Shown one piece after another: positions 1-5,822 of a DNA stretch of 7,120 nucleotides (position 1 is its first letter; each line of letters starts with the position of its first letter). Made by a program: the position numbers and the translations under genes. The stretch is from Oscillospiraceae bacterium (GTDB lineage: Bacteria > Bacillota_A > Clostridia > Oscillospirales > Oscillospiraceae), in contig JAFQDR010000261.1 in the NCBI GenBank assembly GCA_017415945.1, positions 1 to 7,120 of the forward strand. The letters are read 5' to 3'. The notes beneath the pieces were generated by a model. The model was not told the DNA's origin. It searched no databases and saw only the letters and a list, made by a program, of their open reading frames with translations.

Positions 1-623
1 GTCAGCACCCAGTTCTTCATAACGGAATCCAGATGATTTTCAAAGCCCTCTATCAAACTTTCCTGATGGGGGAAATCCTCCGCGGTCAGCACACCCAGCA
101 GATGCTGTCTGCATACCAGCCGCAGCCCCGCCTCGTCATCGGTCAGGCTTGCCAAGCTCATATGCTCCCCGCTGGCCATGTCATAGGTCATGCCGTATTC
201 GTAGGTATTGCCGTGTACGCCGCCGTTGAATACATAGTCCGTGTAGCGGAAGCTGACCACCGCATCATCCAGTCTTGCCACGGAGGTCTTGCGCTCCAGA
301 GCATAACAGGTGAACCATTGCTCCTGCCAGTCCATCTCCGCAAGCACTGTCATTTCCTCCACACCGCCGCTGCCGTACAGGAAGGCTGTGGTGGCATTGT
401 CCAGCTTGGTATTGATGATGTGGACCCCGGGTGCGCTGCCCTGCAGCACAGGCTGCTGGTAGCTGTACACAAAGATCTCCGTATTCTCGTCATTTTTCAC
501 GGAGCCCGCTCCTTCCTCATAGGTCACATAGGCACCCACAGCAGCCTGCTCTCCCGTACTTTCGCAGCCAAACAGGCACAGCAGCAGCAAGCAGCACAGC
601 AGCACCATTGCAATCTTCTTCAT
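1..623 (-). CDS. RsiV-like (DUF4163/DUF3298-type) lipoprotein, partial at 3' end
   Basis: Secreted lipoprotein, 207 residues visible; the frame is still open at the window edge, so the C-terminus is missing. The N-terminus MKKIAMVLLCCLLLLCLFGC is a type-II signal peptide with lipobox LFGC and lipidated Cys20. The mature part resembles the extracellular part of RsiV and related proteins: a DUF4163-like stretch at about 40-110, then the DUF3298 hallmark NGGVHGNTYEYG (around 133-144) followed by TYDMASGEHMSLASL. In RsiV that domain binds lysozyme and senses it for SigV; here a lipid anchor replaces the transmembrane anti-sigma part, so a sensing or binding role outside the membrane is only inferred. 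The start at 623 has GAGAGG directly abutting it and GGGATG slightly upstream. An in-frame ATG at 638 would add MGCER but spoils the signal peptide's lysine start. The gene is divergent from the ligase gene at 910. No sigma gene lies next to it inside the window. Confidence 0.85.
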   Translation of the reverse strand, partial: MKKIAMVLLCCLLLLCLFGCESTGEQAAVGAYVTYEEGAGSVKNDENTEIFVYSYQQPVLQGSAPGVHIINTKLDNATTAFLYGSGGVEEMTVLAEMDWQEQWFTCYALERKTSVARLDDAVVSFRYTDYVFNGGVHGNTYEYGMTYDMASGEHMSLASLTDDEAGLRLVCRQHLLGVLTAEDFPHQESLIEGFENHLDSVMKNWVL

Positions 624-664
624 CCTCTCACATCCCATCCCAAGGTGTGTCTTATCTTAACTAT

Positions 665-693
665 AGTTTACAAAAAACTTTTCCGTTTGACAA
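665..693 (-). promoter_or_regulatory. candidate promoter of the RsiV-like lipoprotein gene
   Basis: On the minus strand, TTGTCA (693-688) is followed after 17 bp by TAAACT (670-665), about 40 bp upstream of the lipoprotein start. The -35 matches 5 of 6 consensus bases and the -10 matches 4 of 6. An overlapping TATAGT (665-660) is a better -10 but is wrongly spaced. Weak evidence in AT-rich DNA. Confidence 0.3.
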
Positions 694-852
694 TGACAAA
701 TCCACGGATTCACAAAATTTTCACAATTTCAGCCTCATTTCTGCTTGGCAAGAAATCCCAACATTCTCCCGCACATTCGTTAGTATTTGTGCATATTTTG
801 GCGTGTGTTGTCAGCGCTTTTAGTTTATCATTTGACAATGTAAGGGTATGCC

Positions 853-878
853 CTTGCGAGACAAGTTGTACACAATCA
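853..878 (+). promoter_or_regulatory. candidate operator upstream of the ligase gene, shared with the AraC-type gene
   Basis: CTTGCGAGAC, then AA, then GTTGTACACAATCA. The same arrangement occurs at 5923-5947 upstream of the AraC-type gene with one gap and about three mismatches. It ends 31 bases before the ligase ATG. A 14-bp inverted repeat AAGGG-TATG-CCCTT (842-855) adjoins and slightly overlaps it. I see no convincing -10 box at the right distance from the TTGACA at 832-837, so the site could overlap an activator-dependent promoter. The role as an operator is inferred from the duplication alone. Confidence 0.4.
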
Positions 879-909
879 GCTATGACGAATAAAGAGGTTT
901 TGTCGACAT

Positions 910-2565
910 ATGGAAAAGAAAATCCCCGTAACCACGGACGTAAAGAATCTGCGTCACTTCAACATTTACAACAAGAGCACCGTTCAGTTTGAGCCCACTT
1001 TTGTTTCCACAGGACGTCAGATTGAGGCCATCGCAAATACCAAGCCCAACGAAATCGCCATTATTGAGATCAATAAAGAGGACACCTGCGTAAAGACCAT
1101 CACCTGGTGGGATCTGTACATCAAGTCCAACCAGCTGGCATGGCTGTTTAAGGAACAGGGTGTCAACGACAAGTCCACCGTTATGGTGTGCCTGCCCAAT
1201 ACCATCGGCAACATTCTCTGTGCCTACGCAGCATGGAAGAACGGTGCCTGCTATATGCCCGTCGCCCCCCGCTCCACCAACGACGAGATCGATACCTTTG
1301 CGGAAATGGCACAGCCCACCATTCTGGTCTGCGACAGCTACCACCCCACCGCTTACAACTGCTTCACCGAAAAGGAACTGCTGACCCGTCTGGAAGCATA
1401 CTCCGAAAAGATGCCCCCCGACTGTCTGGCCATTCCCTGCCGCGCTCAGACCACAGGCGGCTCCACAGGCAAGCCCAAGCTCATTAAGATCAAGCGTCCC
1501 GCAGGGGAATCCGACGAATCCCTCATGAGCTGGTTCTACATGACCGGTCAGTTCTTCGGCTGCCGTCAGCTGGTGTGCGGCCCCATGTTCCATTCCGCCC
1601 CCTGCTCCGCAGCCTTCTCCGGCCTCAACTGCGGCAATCTGGTGGTCATGCCCAACAACTTCAAGCCCATCGCCATTGAACGCTATATCAAGGAATACGG
1701 CATCGAATGCGTGCAGATGGTACCCACCCTCATGCACCGTATGCTGAAGCTGGACAGCTTCAACAGAGACGACTTCAAGACCCTGCGTGCCCTGAGCCAT
1801 ACAGGCGGCTACTGCTCCCCCGAGCTGAAGGAAGCATGGATCGACATTCTCGGCGCCAAGAACGTCTATGAGATCTACTCCATGACCGAAATGATCGGCA
1901 TGACCGTCATCCGCGGGGATGAATGGCTGAAGCACCGCGGCTCCGTAGGCAAACCCTACGGCGGCTGCAAGATCGAGGTTCGCGACGAAAACGGCAATGT
2001 ACTCCCCGCAGGCGAGGTCGGCGAGATCTTTATGACGCCCTCCGGCGGCTATCTGGAAACCGAGTATGTGGGCCGTGAGCAGCTGGACGACAGCGGCAAG
2101 GGCTTCCGCTCCGTAGGCGACATGGGCTATCTGGACGAGGATGGCTATATGTACTTCGCCGACCGCCGCAGCGACATGATCGTAACAGGCGGCGAAAACG
2201 TACTGGCAGTGGAAGTGGAAAACACCTTCCTGCAGCACCCCGACATCGTAGACATGGTAGTCGTGGGCATCCCCGACCCCGAATGGGGCCGCCGCATCCA
2301 TGCGGTCATTGAGGCCAAGCGTGAAATGAGCTACGACGAATTCCGCCGCTACGGCTGGAAGTTCATGCTGCCCTTCAAGGTTCCCAAGACCATTGAATAT
2401 GTGGACGCACTGCCCCGCAAGGACAGCGGCAAGCTGAACCGTGCCGCACTGGCAGCCCGCTGCGAGGAGCTGCAGAAGGACATCAAGAACCCCTTCGGTC
2501 TGTACGACACAGGTCTCCGCGAGATCCTCCGCCAGGAAGCCGCAGAAGCAAACAAAGACAAATAA
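910..2565 (+). CDS. BaiB-like acyl-CoA ligase (ANL superfamily adenylate-forming enzyme)
   Basis: Predicted cytoplasmic acid-CoA ligase of 551 residues: it would activate a carboxylic acid with ATP to an acyl-adenylate and transfer it to CoA. Core motifs are intact: phosphate-binding loop TTGGSTGKPK (181-190), FHSAP with His228, YSMTE (323-327), ribose-binding GD with Asp404 in FRSVGDMGY, hinge region DRRSDM (418-423) followed by GGEN, and the C-terminal catalytic lysine Lys508 in PRKDSGKLNR. Segments such as ACYMP, QLAW, VPTLM, ALSHTGG, YSMTE.IG and IRGDEW.KH.GS.G.P match my recollection of BaiB, the bile-acid CoA ligase of 7-alpha-dehydroxylating clostridia, better than fatty-acid or acetate ligases. 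The substrate could be a steroid, aromatic or other bulky acid; it cannot be decided here. The protein runs about 40 residues past Lys508, longer than the BaiB end I remember (513-551, charged, probably helical). AAAGAGG at 891-897, 12 nt before ATG, supports the start. It is a single-gene unit ending in a terminator. Confidence 0.9.
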   Translation: MEKKIPVTTDVKNLRHFNIYNKSTVQFEPTFVSTGRQIEAIANTKPNEIAIIEINKEDTCVKTITWWDLYIKSNQLAWLFKEQGVNDKSTVMVCLPNTIGNILCAYAAWKNGACYMPVAPRSTNDEIDTFAEMAQPTILVCDSYHPTAYNCFTEKELLTRLEAYSEKMPPDCLAIPCRAQTTGGSTGKPKLIKIKRPAGESDESLMSWFYMTGQFFGCRQLVCGPMFHSAPCSAAFSGLNCGNLVVMPNNFKPIAIERYIKEYGIECVQMVPTLMHRMLKLDSFNRDDFKTLRALSHTGGYCSPELKEAWIDILGAKNVYEIYSMTEMIGMTVIRGDEWLKHRGSVGKPYGGCKIEVRDENGNVLPAGEVGEIFMTPSGGYLETEYVGREQLDDSGKGFRSVGDMGYLDEDGYMYFADRRSDMIVTGGENVLAVEVENTFLQHPDIVDMVVVGIPDPEWGRRIHAVIEAKREMSYDEFRRYGWKFMLPFKVPKTIEYVDALPRKDSGKLNRAALAARCEELQKDIKNPFGLYDTGLREILRQEAAEANKDK

Positions 2566-2578
2566 AAACGCATAAAGT

Positions 2579-2612
2579 ACCGCCTCCGCTCAAAACGAGC
2601 AGAGGCGGTTTT
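2579..2612 (+). terminator. intrinsic terminator of the ligase gene
   Basis: ACCGCCTC-C-GCTC, loop AAAAC, GAGC-A-GAGGCGGT followed by TTTT: a 12-pair stem with a single C/A internal mismatch and a short U tract, starting 14 bases after the stop codon. Confidence 0.85.
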
Positions 2613-2631
2613 GCTGTGTATACAGCCGCAC

Positions 2632-2657
2632 CCGTAGGGGCGGATAGTATCCGCCCG
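2632..2657 (+). repeat. REP-like palindromic repeat, unit 1
   Basis: CCGTAGGGGC start followed by a perfect hairpin GGGCGGATA-G-TATCCGCCC (2638-2656). It shares the GTAGGG(G)C head with the units at 2734, 2876 (reverse) and 5823, while the stem sequence differs between units. Confidence 0.7.
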
Positions 2658-2682
2658 AAAAGCGTCGGACGTACTGCGCAGT

Positions 2683-2707
2683 GCAGGCGGCTGATAGCCA
2701 CCCCTGC
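2683..2707 (-). repeat. REP-like palindromic repeat, degenerate unit 2 (inverted relative to unit 1)
   Basis: Read on the minus strand: GCAGGGGTGGCT-ATC-AGCCGCCTGC, an imperfect hairpin. With unit 1 it forms a head-to-head pair separated by about 25 bases, like the paired palindromes of BIME-type elements. Confidence 0.5.
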
Positions 2708-2733
2708 GAGATGTTTCCTTTACCCTCCGCACC

Positions 2734-2775
2734 TGTAGGGCCGGGGCTTACCGACGGAGTAAGGTAAGCTCCGGC
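2734..2775 (+). repeat. REP-like palindromic repeat, unit 3
   Basis: TGTAGGG head, then GCCGGGGCTTACC (2740-2752), a 10-base loop and GGTAAGCTCCGGC (2763-2775): 13-bp arms with one G-U-compatible mismatch. Confidence 0.65.
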
Positions 2776-2851
2776 GGCAGATCGCCGCGATTTATGCGGA
2801 GGCTGCTCCGGCCGCTTTTGGTTTTCATCGGCAGTTATCTTGATACGGCAC

Positions 2852-2876
2852 GGCAGGAGCAAGCCCCTGCCCTACA
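2852..2876 (-). repeat. REP-like palindromic repeat, unit 4, possible 3' hairpin of the sigma operon
   Basis: On the minus strand TGTAGGG overlaps the hairpin GGCAGGGGC-TT-GCTCCTGCC (one G-U pair). It lies 8 bases beyond the stop codon of the sigma partner gene. There is no U tract after the stem, so it may protect the transcript end or impede RNA polymerase but is not a canonical terminator. A U-rich run (AAATTTTTAG) lies before the stem, not after it. Confidence 0.55.
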
Positions 2877-2884
2877 CTAAAAAT

Positions 2885-4315
2885 TTAATTGCTCCGCTTT
2901 ACCTTCATCCAATAATGCTCCACATTTGGATCAAGGGTCACTTCGGTAATGCCATTGTCCCAATCGAAGCCGAAATTATTGTCGATCAGCTCCACAGCTT
3001 CCGTATTCACCATACGGACGGTCTGCTTGGTAATGGGCAGCACAGAGCCCAAGGCAGTCATCAGGTCATAGCCCTCATCCTCATCCTCGCCGCTCATGTG
3101 GGAGGTGCTTGCGTACTTTACAAGCTGTGCCGTCACATTGACGGATCCACCCGCAGGTACAGTCACAGGGAAGCGCAGATACAGCATACGGTCGGCGTGG
3201 AGTGCCGCGGAAATATAATCGTTCAAAAATACGATCTGCTCATTTTCAATGGGATTGATGGCATTATTCCCTGCGATTTGGTCTGCCGTATAATGCAGCA
3301 GATCCTCGTGGTTCAGGGTGTAGGCAATGCACAGATCGGTGCCGTCGTTATAAACGCGATACCAGTATGCCCAATCAATATCCGATGCCATCCATTCCCC
3401 CAAAGTAGTTTCGGTGCGGGTCACCTCCGCGGTGAAGCCCTCCACCTCCGTGCCCTTTTCGCACTTGTAGTTGGCATAGCCCTGCAGGGTATAGTCCTCC
3501 AAGTCCTCACCCATGAGGATCACATAGCCCTCCCTGTTGTTCAGATCCAGCCGTGCGGAAATGCGGGAGGGATTTTTTTCATGGCGCATGCCGTACACAT
3601 CATACAGCAGCACCTTGGTCTTTTCCAAGTCCACGGGGAAGCCAAATTCCAAGGTAATGTGCTCTCCGACCTCCCCGTCATAGTCCAAAATCTTCACATG
3701 GTACACCACACAGGGCATATCCAAATCGGGCACATCTCCGAAGGCTTCTGCAAAATAGCGGCCATCCTCCAGTGCGGCCATAAGCTTTTCCCCGCTGTCC
3801 ATAAGGCTGTCCCCACGCAGGTCACTGCCCACGACCATAGCAGTGCTTGTTTTCTCCCCATCCACAGCAATGCGGGGAACCAGCAATTCCTTATCACTGA
3901 GCTTGGCCATAAAGGGATACACCGCCTCCACAGTCAGATCCGCATCCGTGTAATTATATAAGGTATAGCTGTCCGTCACGTCGGAATGGCAGCGAACAAT
4001 ATCATGCTTCCGATTTGAATAGCAGCCGAAATCGTAGGTCACATCCCGCTCTGCGGTCAGTCCCGACCCGGCCGCTGTGAGAGTCAGGGGCATGACGGGG
4101 CCCATATAGTCATCATATACCAAGCTGTCCATGCTGCCCCCGGGTGCTCCGCCGCCACCAAAGCCTACGCTGAACACACCGATCAGCAGGGCAGCACAGG
4201 CAGCCAGTGACACAAGGGAGCTCCATGAGAAGCGCTTGGGCTTCCGTCCCGCTTCCGCGATCAGCCCATCATCAATGTCGTTGAGCGCATAGAGGATTCG
4301 TTCTTCTTTTCTCAT
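2885..4315 (-). CDS. membrane-anchored ECF sigma partner (putative anti-sigma factor)
   Basis: 476-residue single-pass membrane protein encoded directly after the ECF sigma gene. The short cytoplasmic N-terminus contains YALNDIDDGLIAEAG (9-23), a motif I associate with proteins paired with this class of sigma factor. It is followed by a basic stretch KPKR and one transmembrane helix (about 31-52). The remaining ~420 residues form an extracytoplasmic domain of unrecognised fold, rich in aromatics and acids, with segments such as DIDWAYWYRVYNDG and an acidic GEDEDEGYD. It lacks an evident zinc-binding anti-sigma motif, so anti-sigma function rests on context and topology. The ATG shares ATGA with the sigma stop, and GGGAGGG (4331-4325) lies 9 nt before it, so translation is probably coupled. 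An upstream in-frame start at 4441 is rejected because it lies inside the sigma reading frame and lacks the family's N-terminus. Confidence 0.8.
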   Translation of the reverse strand: MRKEERILYALNDIDDGLIAEAGRKPKRFSWSSLVSLAACAALLIGVFSVGFGGGGAPGGSMDSLVYDDYMGPVMPLTLTAAGSGLTAERDVTYDFGCYSNRKHDIVRCHSDVTDSYTLYNYTDADLTVEAVYPFMAKLSDKELLVPRIAVDGEKTSTAMVVGSDLRGDSLMDSGEKLMAALEDGRYFAEAFGDVPDLDMPCVVYHVKILDYDGEVGEHITLEFGFPVDLEKTKVLLYDVYGMRHEKNPSRISARLDLNNREGYVILMGEDLEDYTLQGYANYKCEKGTEVEGFTAEVTRTETTLGEWMASDIDWAYWYRVYNDGTDLCIAYTLNHEDLLHYTADQIAGNNAINPIENEQIVFLNDYISAALHADRMLYLRFPVTVPAGGSVNVTAQLVKYASTSHMSGEDEDEGYDLMTALGSVLPITKQTVRMVNTEAVELIDNNFGFDWDNGITEVTLDPNVEHYWMKVKRSN

Positions 4316-4869
4316 AGGACGATTCCCTCCCGTTCCAAATGAAGTTTTAACTCCAGCCGCATCCGCCGCAGCATGGATGCCGCGCTGCTGCGGGTCATAC
4401 GGTAGTCCTTTGCAATTTCCTCCACGGTATCCAAATACCAATACCGCCGCAGGAAGATATTCCGTTTCTTAGGGGACAGTGCTTCCAGAAATGTCCCTAA
4501 GGCCTCCGTCAGTGCCAAATCATCCGCAGGGTCCCCCACCGTATGGGGAACACAGCCTGCCAGCTCCTCCAGAGCCGCCTCCGTTTGGCTGCCTCCCCGC
4601 TTCTCCGCGGTGTTTCGCCGCCAACGGTCAAGAGACAGGTTTCGGGTAATTTTCCCGAAGAAGGCAGACAGAAGCTTGGGCCGCCGGGGTGGCATAGCAT
4701 CCCAAGACCGCAGCCAGGTATCACTGACGCACTCATCCGCATCCAAGGCATTATTTAATATGTTATAAGCAATGGCATGGCAGTAGCCGCCGTACTTGGC
4801 ATGGGAAGCGGCAATAGCTCCTTCATCCCGCTGCCAATATAATTCCACAATAGTCTTGTCGTCCATCAT
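4312..4869 (-). CDS. ECF-type RNA polymerase sigma factor (sigma-70 family)
   Basis: 185-residue alternative sigma factor that would direct RNA polymerase to a small promoter set. Region 2 spans about 25-91, with YNILNNALDADECVSDTWLR (35-54), then AFFGKITRNLSLDRWRR (69-85), the -10 recognition part. Region 4 spans about 123-182, with LSPKKRNIFLRRYW and a helix-turn-helix in EEIAKDYRMTRSSAASMLRR (150-169) for -35 binding. The start at 4869 (MMDDK) or 4866 is chosen because GAGG (4881-4878) lies 8 nt before it and homologues begin MDDK; a GTG at 4896 would add nine residues without a better site. It overlaps the downstream membrane partner by ATGA. Upstream is a 176-bp structured segment and then a lipoprotein gene on the same strand, with no terminator visible between, so co-transcription is plausible. 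Confidence 0.93.
   Translation of the reverse strand: MMDDKTIVELYWQRDEGAIAASHAKYGGYCHAIAYNILNNALDADECVSDTWLRSWDAMPPRRPKLLSAFFGKITRNLSLDRWRRNTAEKRGGSQTEAALEELAGCVPHTVGDPADDLALTEALGTFLEALSPKKRNIFLRRYWYLDTVEEIAKDYRMTRSSAASMLRRMRLELKLHLEREGIVL
4325..4331 (-). promoter_or_regulatory. ribosome binding site of the sigma partner gene, inside the sigma gene
   Basis: GGGAGGG on the minus strand, embedded in the last codons of the sigma gene, 9 nt before the ATG at 4315. It decides the start of the partner and supports coupling through the ATGA overlap. Confidence 0.75.
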
Positions 4870-4877
4870 TTTTCTAT

Positions 4878-4881
4878 CCTC
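4878..4881 (-). promoter_or_regulatory. ribosome binding site of the sigma gene
   Basis: GAGG on the minus strand, 8 nt before the ATG at 4869. It overlaps the TGA (4882-4880) of a 26-codon frame and lies within the extended direct-repeat homology (GAGCGATGAGG versus GAGAGGTGAG), so the sigma start may once have been coupled to the preceding gene. Confidence 0.7.
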
Positions 4882-4960
4882 ATCGCTCCATTGCACCCCA
4901 TCGCGTCGAAAGAAACTCCATATCCCTCACTTCCGTCGCAAGCGCCAAAAGTTCGTTCAT
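4880..4960 (-). CDS. possible 26-codon leader ORF ending in WGAMER (doubtful)
   Basis: A frame starting ATGAACGAACTT encodes MNELLALATEVRDMEFLSTR followed by WGAMER and a stop whose TGA overlaps the sigma ribosome site. The upstream sequence (GAACGGA) is only a weak ribosome site. The last six residues are identical to the end of the lipoprotein at 5056 because both are encoded by the 16-bp direct repeat. It may be a leader peptide coupled to the sigma gene or just an open stretch of the inserted segment. Confidence 0.2.
   Translation of the reverse strand: MNELLALATEVRDMEFLSTRWGAMER
4886..4901. repeat. 16-bp direct repeat, copy A
   Basis: CTCCATTGCACCCCAT, identical to 5062-5077. On the minus strand it reads ATGGGGTGCAATGGAG just before the sigma ribosome site. 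Looser identity continues (C/A G A/G TGAG) for about 8 more bases. Confidence 0.85.
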
Positions 4961-5061
4961 TCCGTTCTTTCGACTTTTCCGCAAAGCATATCGATTGATT
5001 TTCAATTCTGACGAATTGCATGGGTATGCGATAAGCTTTGCGGTATATGTGTTTCTCACCT
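4902..5061 (-). other. structured spacer between direct repeats: candidate inserted element or leader RNA
   Basis: 160 bp between the two 16-bp repeats. It holds two long-range inverted repeats in series. The first is GTCGAAAGAA (4905-4914) with TTCTTTCGAC (4965-4974), a perfect 10-bp pair. The second is CCGCAAAGCATATCG (4979-4993) with CGATAAGCTTTGCGG (5029-5043), 15 bp with one mismatch. Inside the second are CAATTC-tgac-GAATTG (5003-5018) and ATTGA-ttt-TCAAT (4994-5006), which share bases and cannot both form. It is AT-richer than the flanking genes. It could be a miniature transposable element, a structured 5' leader of the sigma operon, or both. Confidence 0.5.
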
Positions 5062-5670
5062 CTCCATTGCACCCCATTCTACGACCGTGAAGCCCTCGCG
5101 GACAAAGGGTGCAAAGCTCTGGGCTTCCATTTCTCTGTACATTGCCACGGGCTTCCATGTCATAAATACCCGCAGCACACTGTCGGGGGTGGGGCTAATG
5201 TCCAATCTCGCCACATCCTCATAGGCATCGGTCCGGAAGGAAATGAGATTGTAGGCATTGTGCTCCATACGGGGCAGCCAGTAAATGATGAACTCGTTGG
5301 CTTCCTTATCCGTGAGCCCGATTTCCTTCAGGGTTTTCTCCAAAAATGCAGCGGTGTCCTTCCCCGCAACGCACCAACCCTCATCAAAATTCATCTTGCC
5401 TGCGGGCAGCAGAGCCTCCCAAAACAGGCAGTAATACTCCCGCCCATTGGCATCGGTCAGCGTCCCGTCGGGCTTCGCGGTGACCGTCCAGCCATCGTTA
5501 TACGCAGGGTAGGTGGAGGTAAACACCCCGTCAATGTCCACCTTGACGGAGACCTCGGTGGTTTCCGTGGGGTAGAGATAGATCACGGGCTTTCCCCCGC
5601 AGCCCACACAGGCAGTCAGCAGCAAAGCGGTAAGCGCCACTATCACAACAACGTAAAACAGCTTTTTCAT
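5056..5670 (-). CDS. small secreted lipoprotein of the 'PVIYLYP' family, unknown function
   Basis: 204-residue lipoprotein. MKKLFYVVVIVALTALLLTAC is a type-II signal peptide; the lipobox LTAC ends at Cys21, followed by VGCGG. The mature N-terminus KPVIYLYPTETTEVSVKVD and the following YPAYNDGWTVTAKPDGTLTD are hallmarks of a lipoprotein family of unknown function that I recall from Firmicutes; I know no assigned biochemical role. The start at 5670 is fixed by AAAGGAG (5685-5679), 8 nt upstream; a start at 5718 would add 16 residues with no signal-peptide logic. The C-terminus EGFTVVEWGAMER lies in a direct repeat that recurs just before the sigma gene. It is probably first in an operon with the sigma factor and its membrane partner, which would place it in the same envelope response, though the 186-bp gap leaves room for a separate sigma promoter. 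Confidence 0.85.
   Translation of the reverse strand: MKKLFYVVVIVALTALLLTACVGCGGKPVIYLYPTETTEVSVKVDIDGVFTSTYPAYNDGWTVTAKPDGTLTDANGREYYCLFWEALLPAGKMNFDEGWCVAGKDTAAFLEKTLKEIGLTDKEANEFIIYWLPRMEHNAYNLISFRTDAYEDVARLDISPTPDSVLRVFMTWKPVAMYREMEAQSFAPFVREGFTVVEWGAMER
5062..5077. repeat. 16-bp direct repeat, copy B (inside the lipoprotein 3' end)
   Basis: CTCCATTGCACCCCAT, encoding on the minus strand the WGAME end of the lipoprotein, one Arg codon before its stop. Identical to 4886-4901. Confidence 0.85.
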
Positions 5671-5740
5671 AACATCCGCTCCTTTCCTTATTCTACCTAT
5701 AAAGACGTAATTTCTCATGTGAATGATTCATGTTTATTAC

Positions 5741-5749
5741 AGTATAGCA
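5741..5749 (-). promoter_or_regulatory. extended -10 promoter of the lipoprotein-sigma operon
   Basis: TGCTATACT on the minus strand: extended -10 TGn joined to TATACT (5 of 6). No -35 at 16-18 bp, as expected for an extended -10 type. The leader to the ATG at 5670 is about 65 nt. It is flanked by GCACA-tttttc-TGTGC (5747-5762) just upstream and the palindrome TGAATGATTCA (5720-5730) just after the predicted start, which are candidate operators. Confidence 0.5.
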
Positions 5750-5822
5750 CATTTTTCTGTGCAGAACAGTAATGATTCTGCGGTATTTTCCCCGTATCCC
5801 GTAAATCCTAACAACCGGTAAC

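Larger units (their letters stand above)
2613..2884. other. convergent intergenic region filled with palindromic repeats
   Basis: No credible gene: frames crossing it lack ribosome sites and are broken by palindromes. It lies between the ends of the ligase and the sigma partner gene and holds four GC-rich palindromic units (listed separately), plus minor stems such as GCGGC-agatc-GCCGC (2774-2788) and CGGAG-gctg-CTCCG near 2797-2810. Palindromes gathered between convergent gene ends are typical of REP-like elements. Confidence 0.7.

Noticed and set aside
832..837. Perfect TTGACA before the ligase gene as a -35 box
   Set aside because: No -10-like hexamer occurs 16-18 bp downstream (855-860 is TGCGAG), so a promoter call there is not supported.
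33..992. 319-codon plus-strand frame across the left lipoprotein gene and spacer
   Set aside because: It lies antisense to a lipoprotein with clear signal peptide and DUF3298 motif, crosses the promoter region and overlaps the ligase start; the composition is not protein-like.
880..2301. 473-codon open frame on the minus strand inside the ligase gene
   Set aside because: It is a mirror frame created by strong GC bias at third positions; the product is rich in Gly, His, Val and Cys with no domain, and the plus-strand ligase has every family motif.
2840..3961. 373-codon plus-strand frame antisense to the sigma partner
   Set aside because: No ribosome site or domain; it is His/Ile-rich shadow sequence of a gene coupled to the sigma factor.
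2885..4441. Longer 518-residue version of the sigma partner starting at 4441
   Set aside because: The extra 42 residues are encoded inside the sigma region 4 and show no ribosome site; the ATGA-coupled start at 4315 gives the family-like MRKEERILYAL start.
4880..5158. 92-codon minus-strand frame running from within the lipoprotein through the direct-repeat segment
   Set aside because: Its first part overlaps the lipoprotein out of frame; only the last 26 codons have any case and are listed separately as doubtful.
5038..5772. 244-codon plus-strand frame antisense to the small lipoprotein
   Set aside because: It covers the lipoprotein, its ribosome site and its promoter; no domain or ribosome site of its own.
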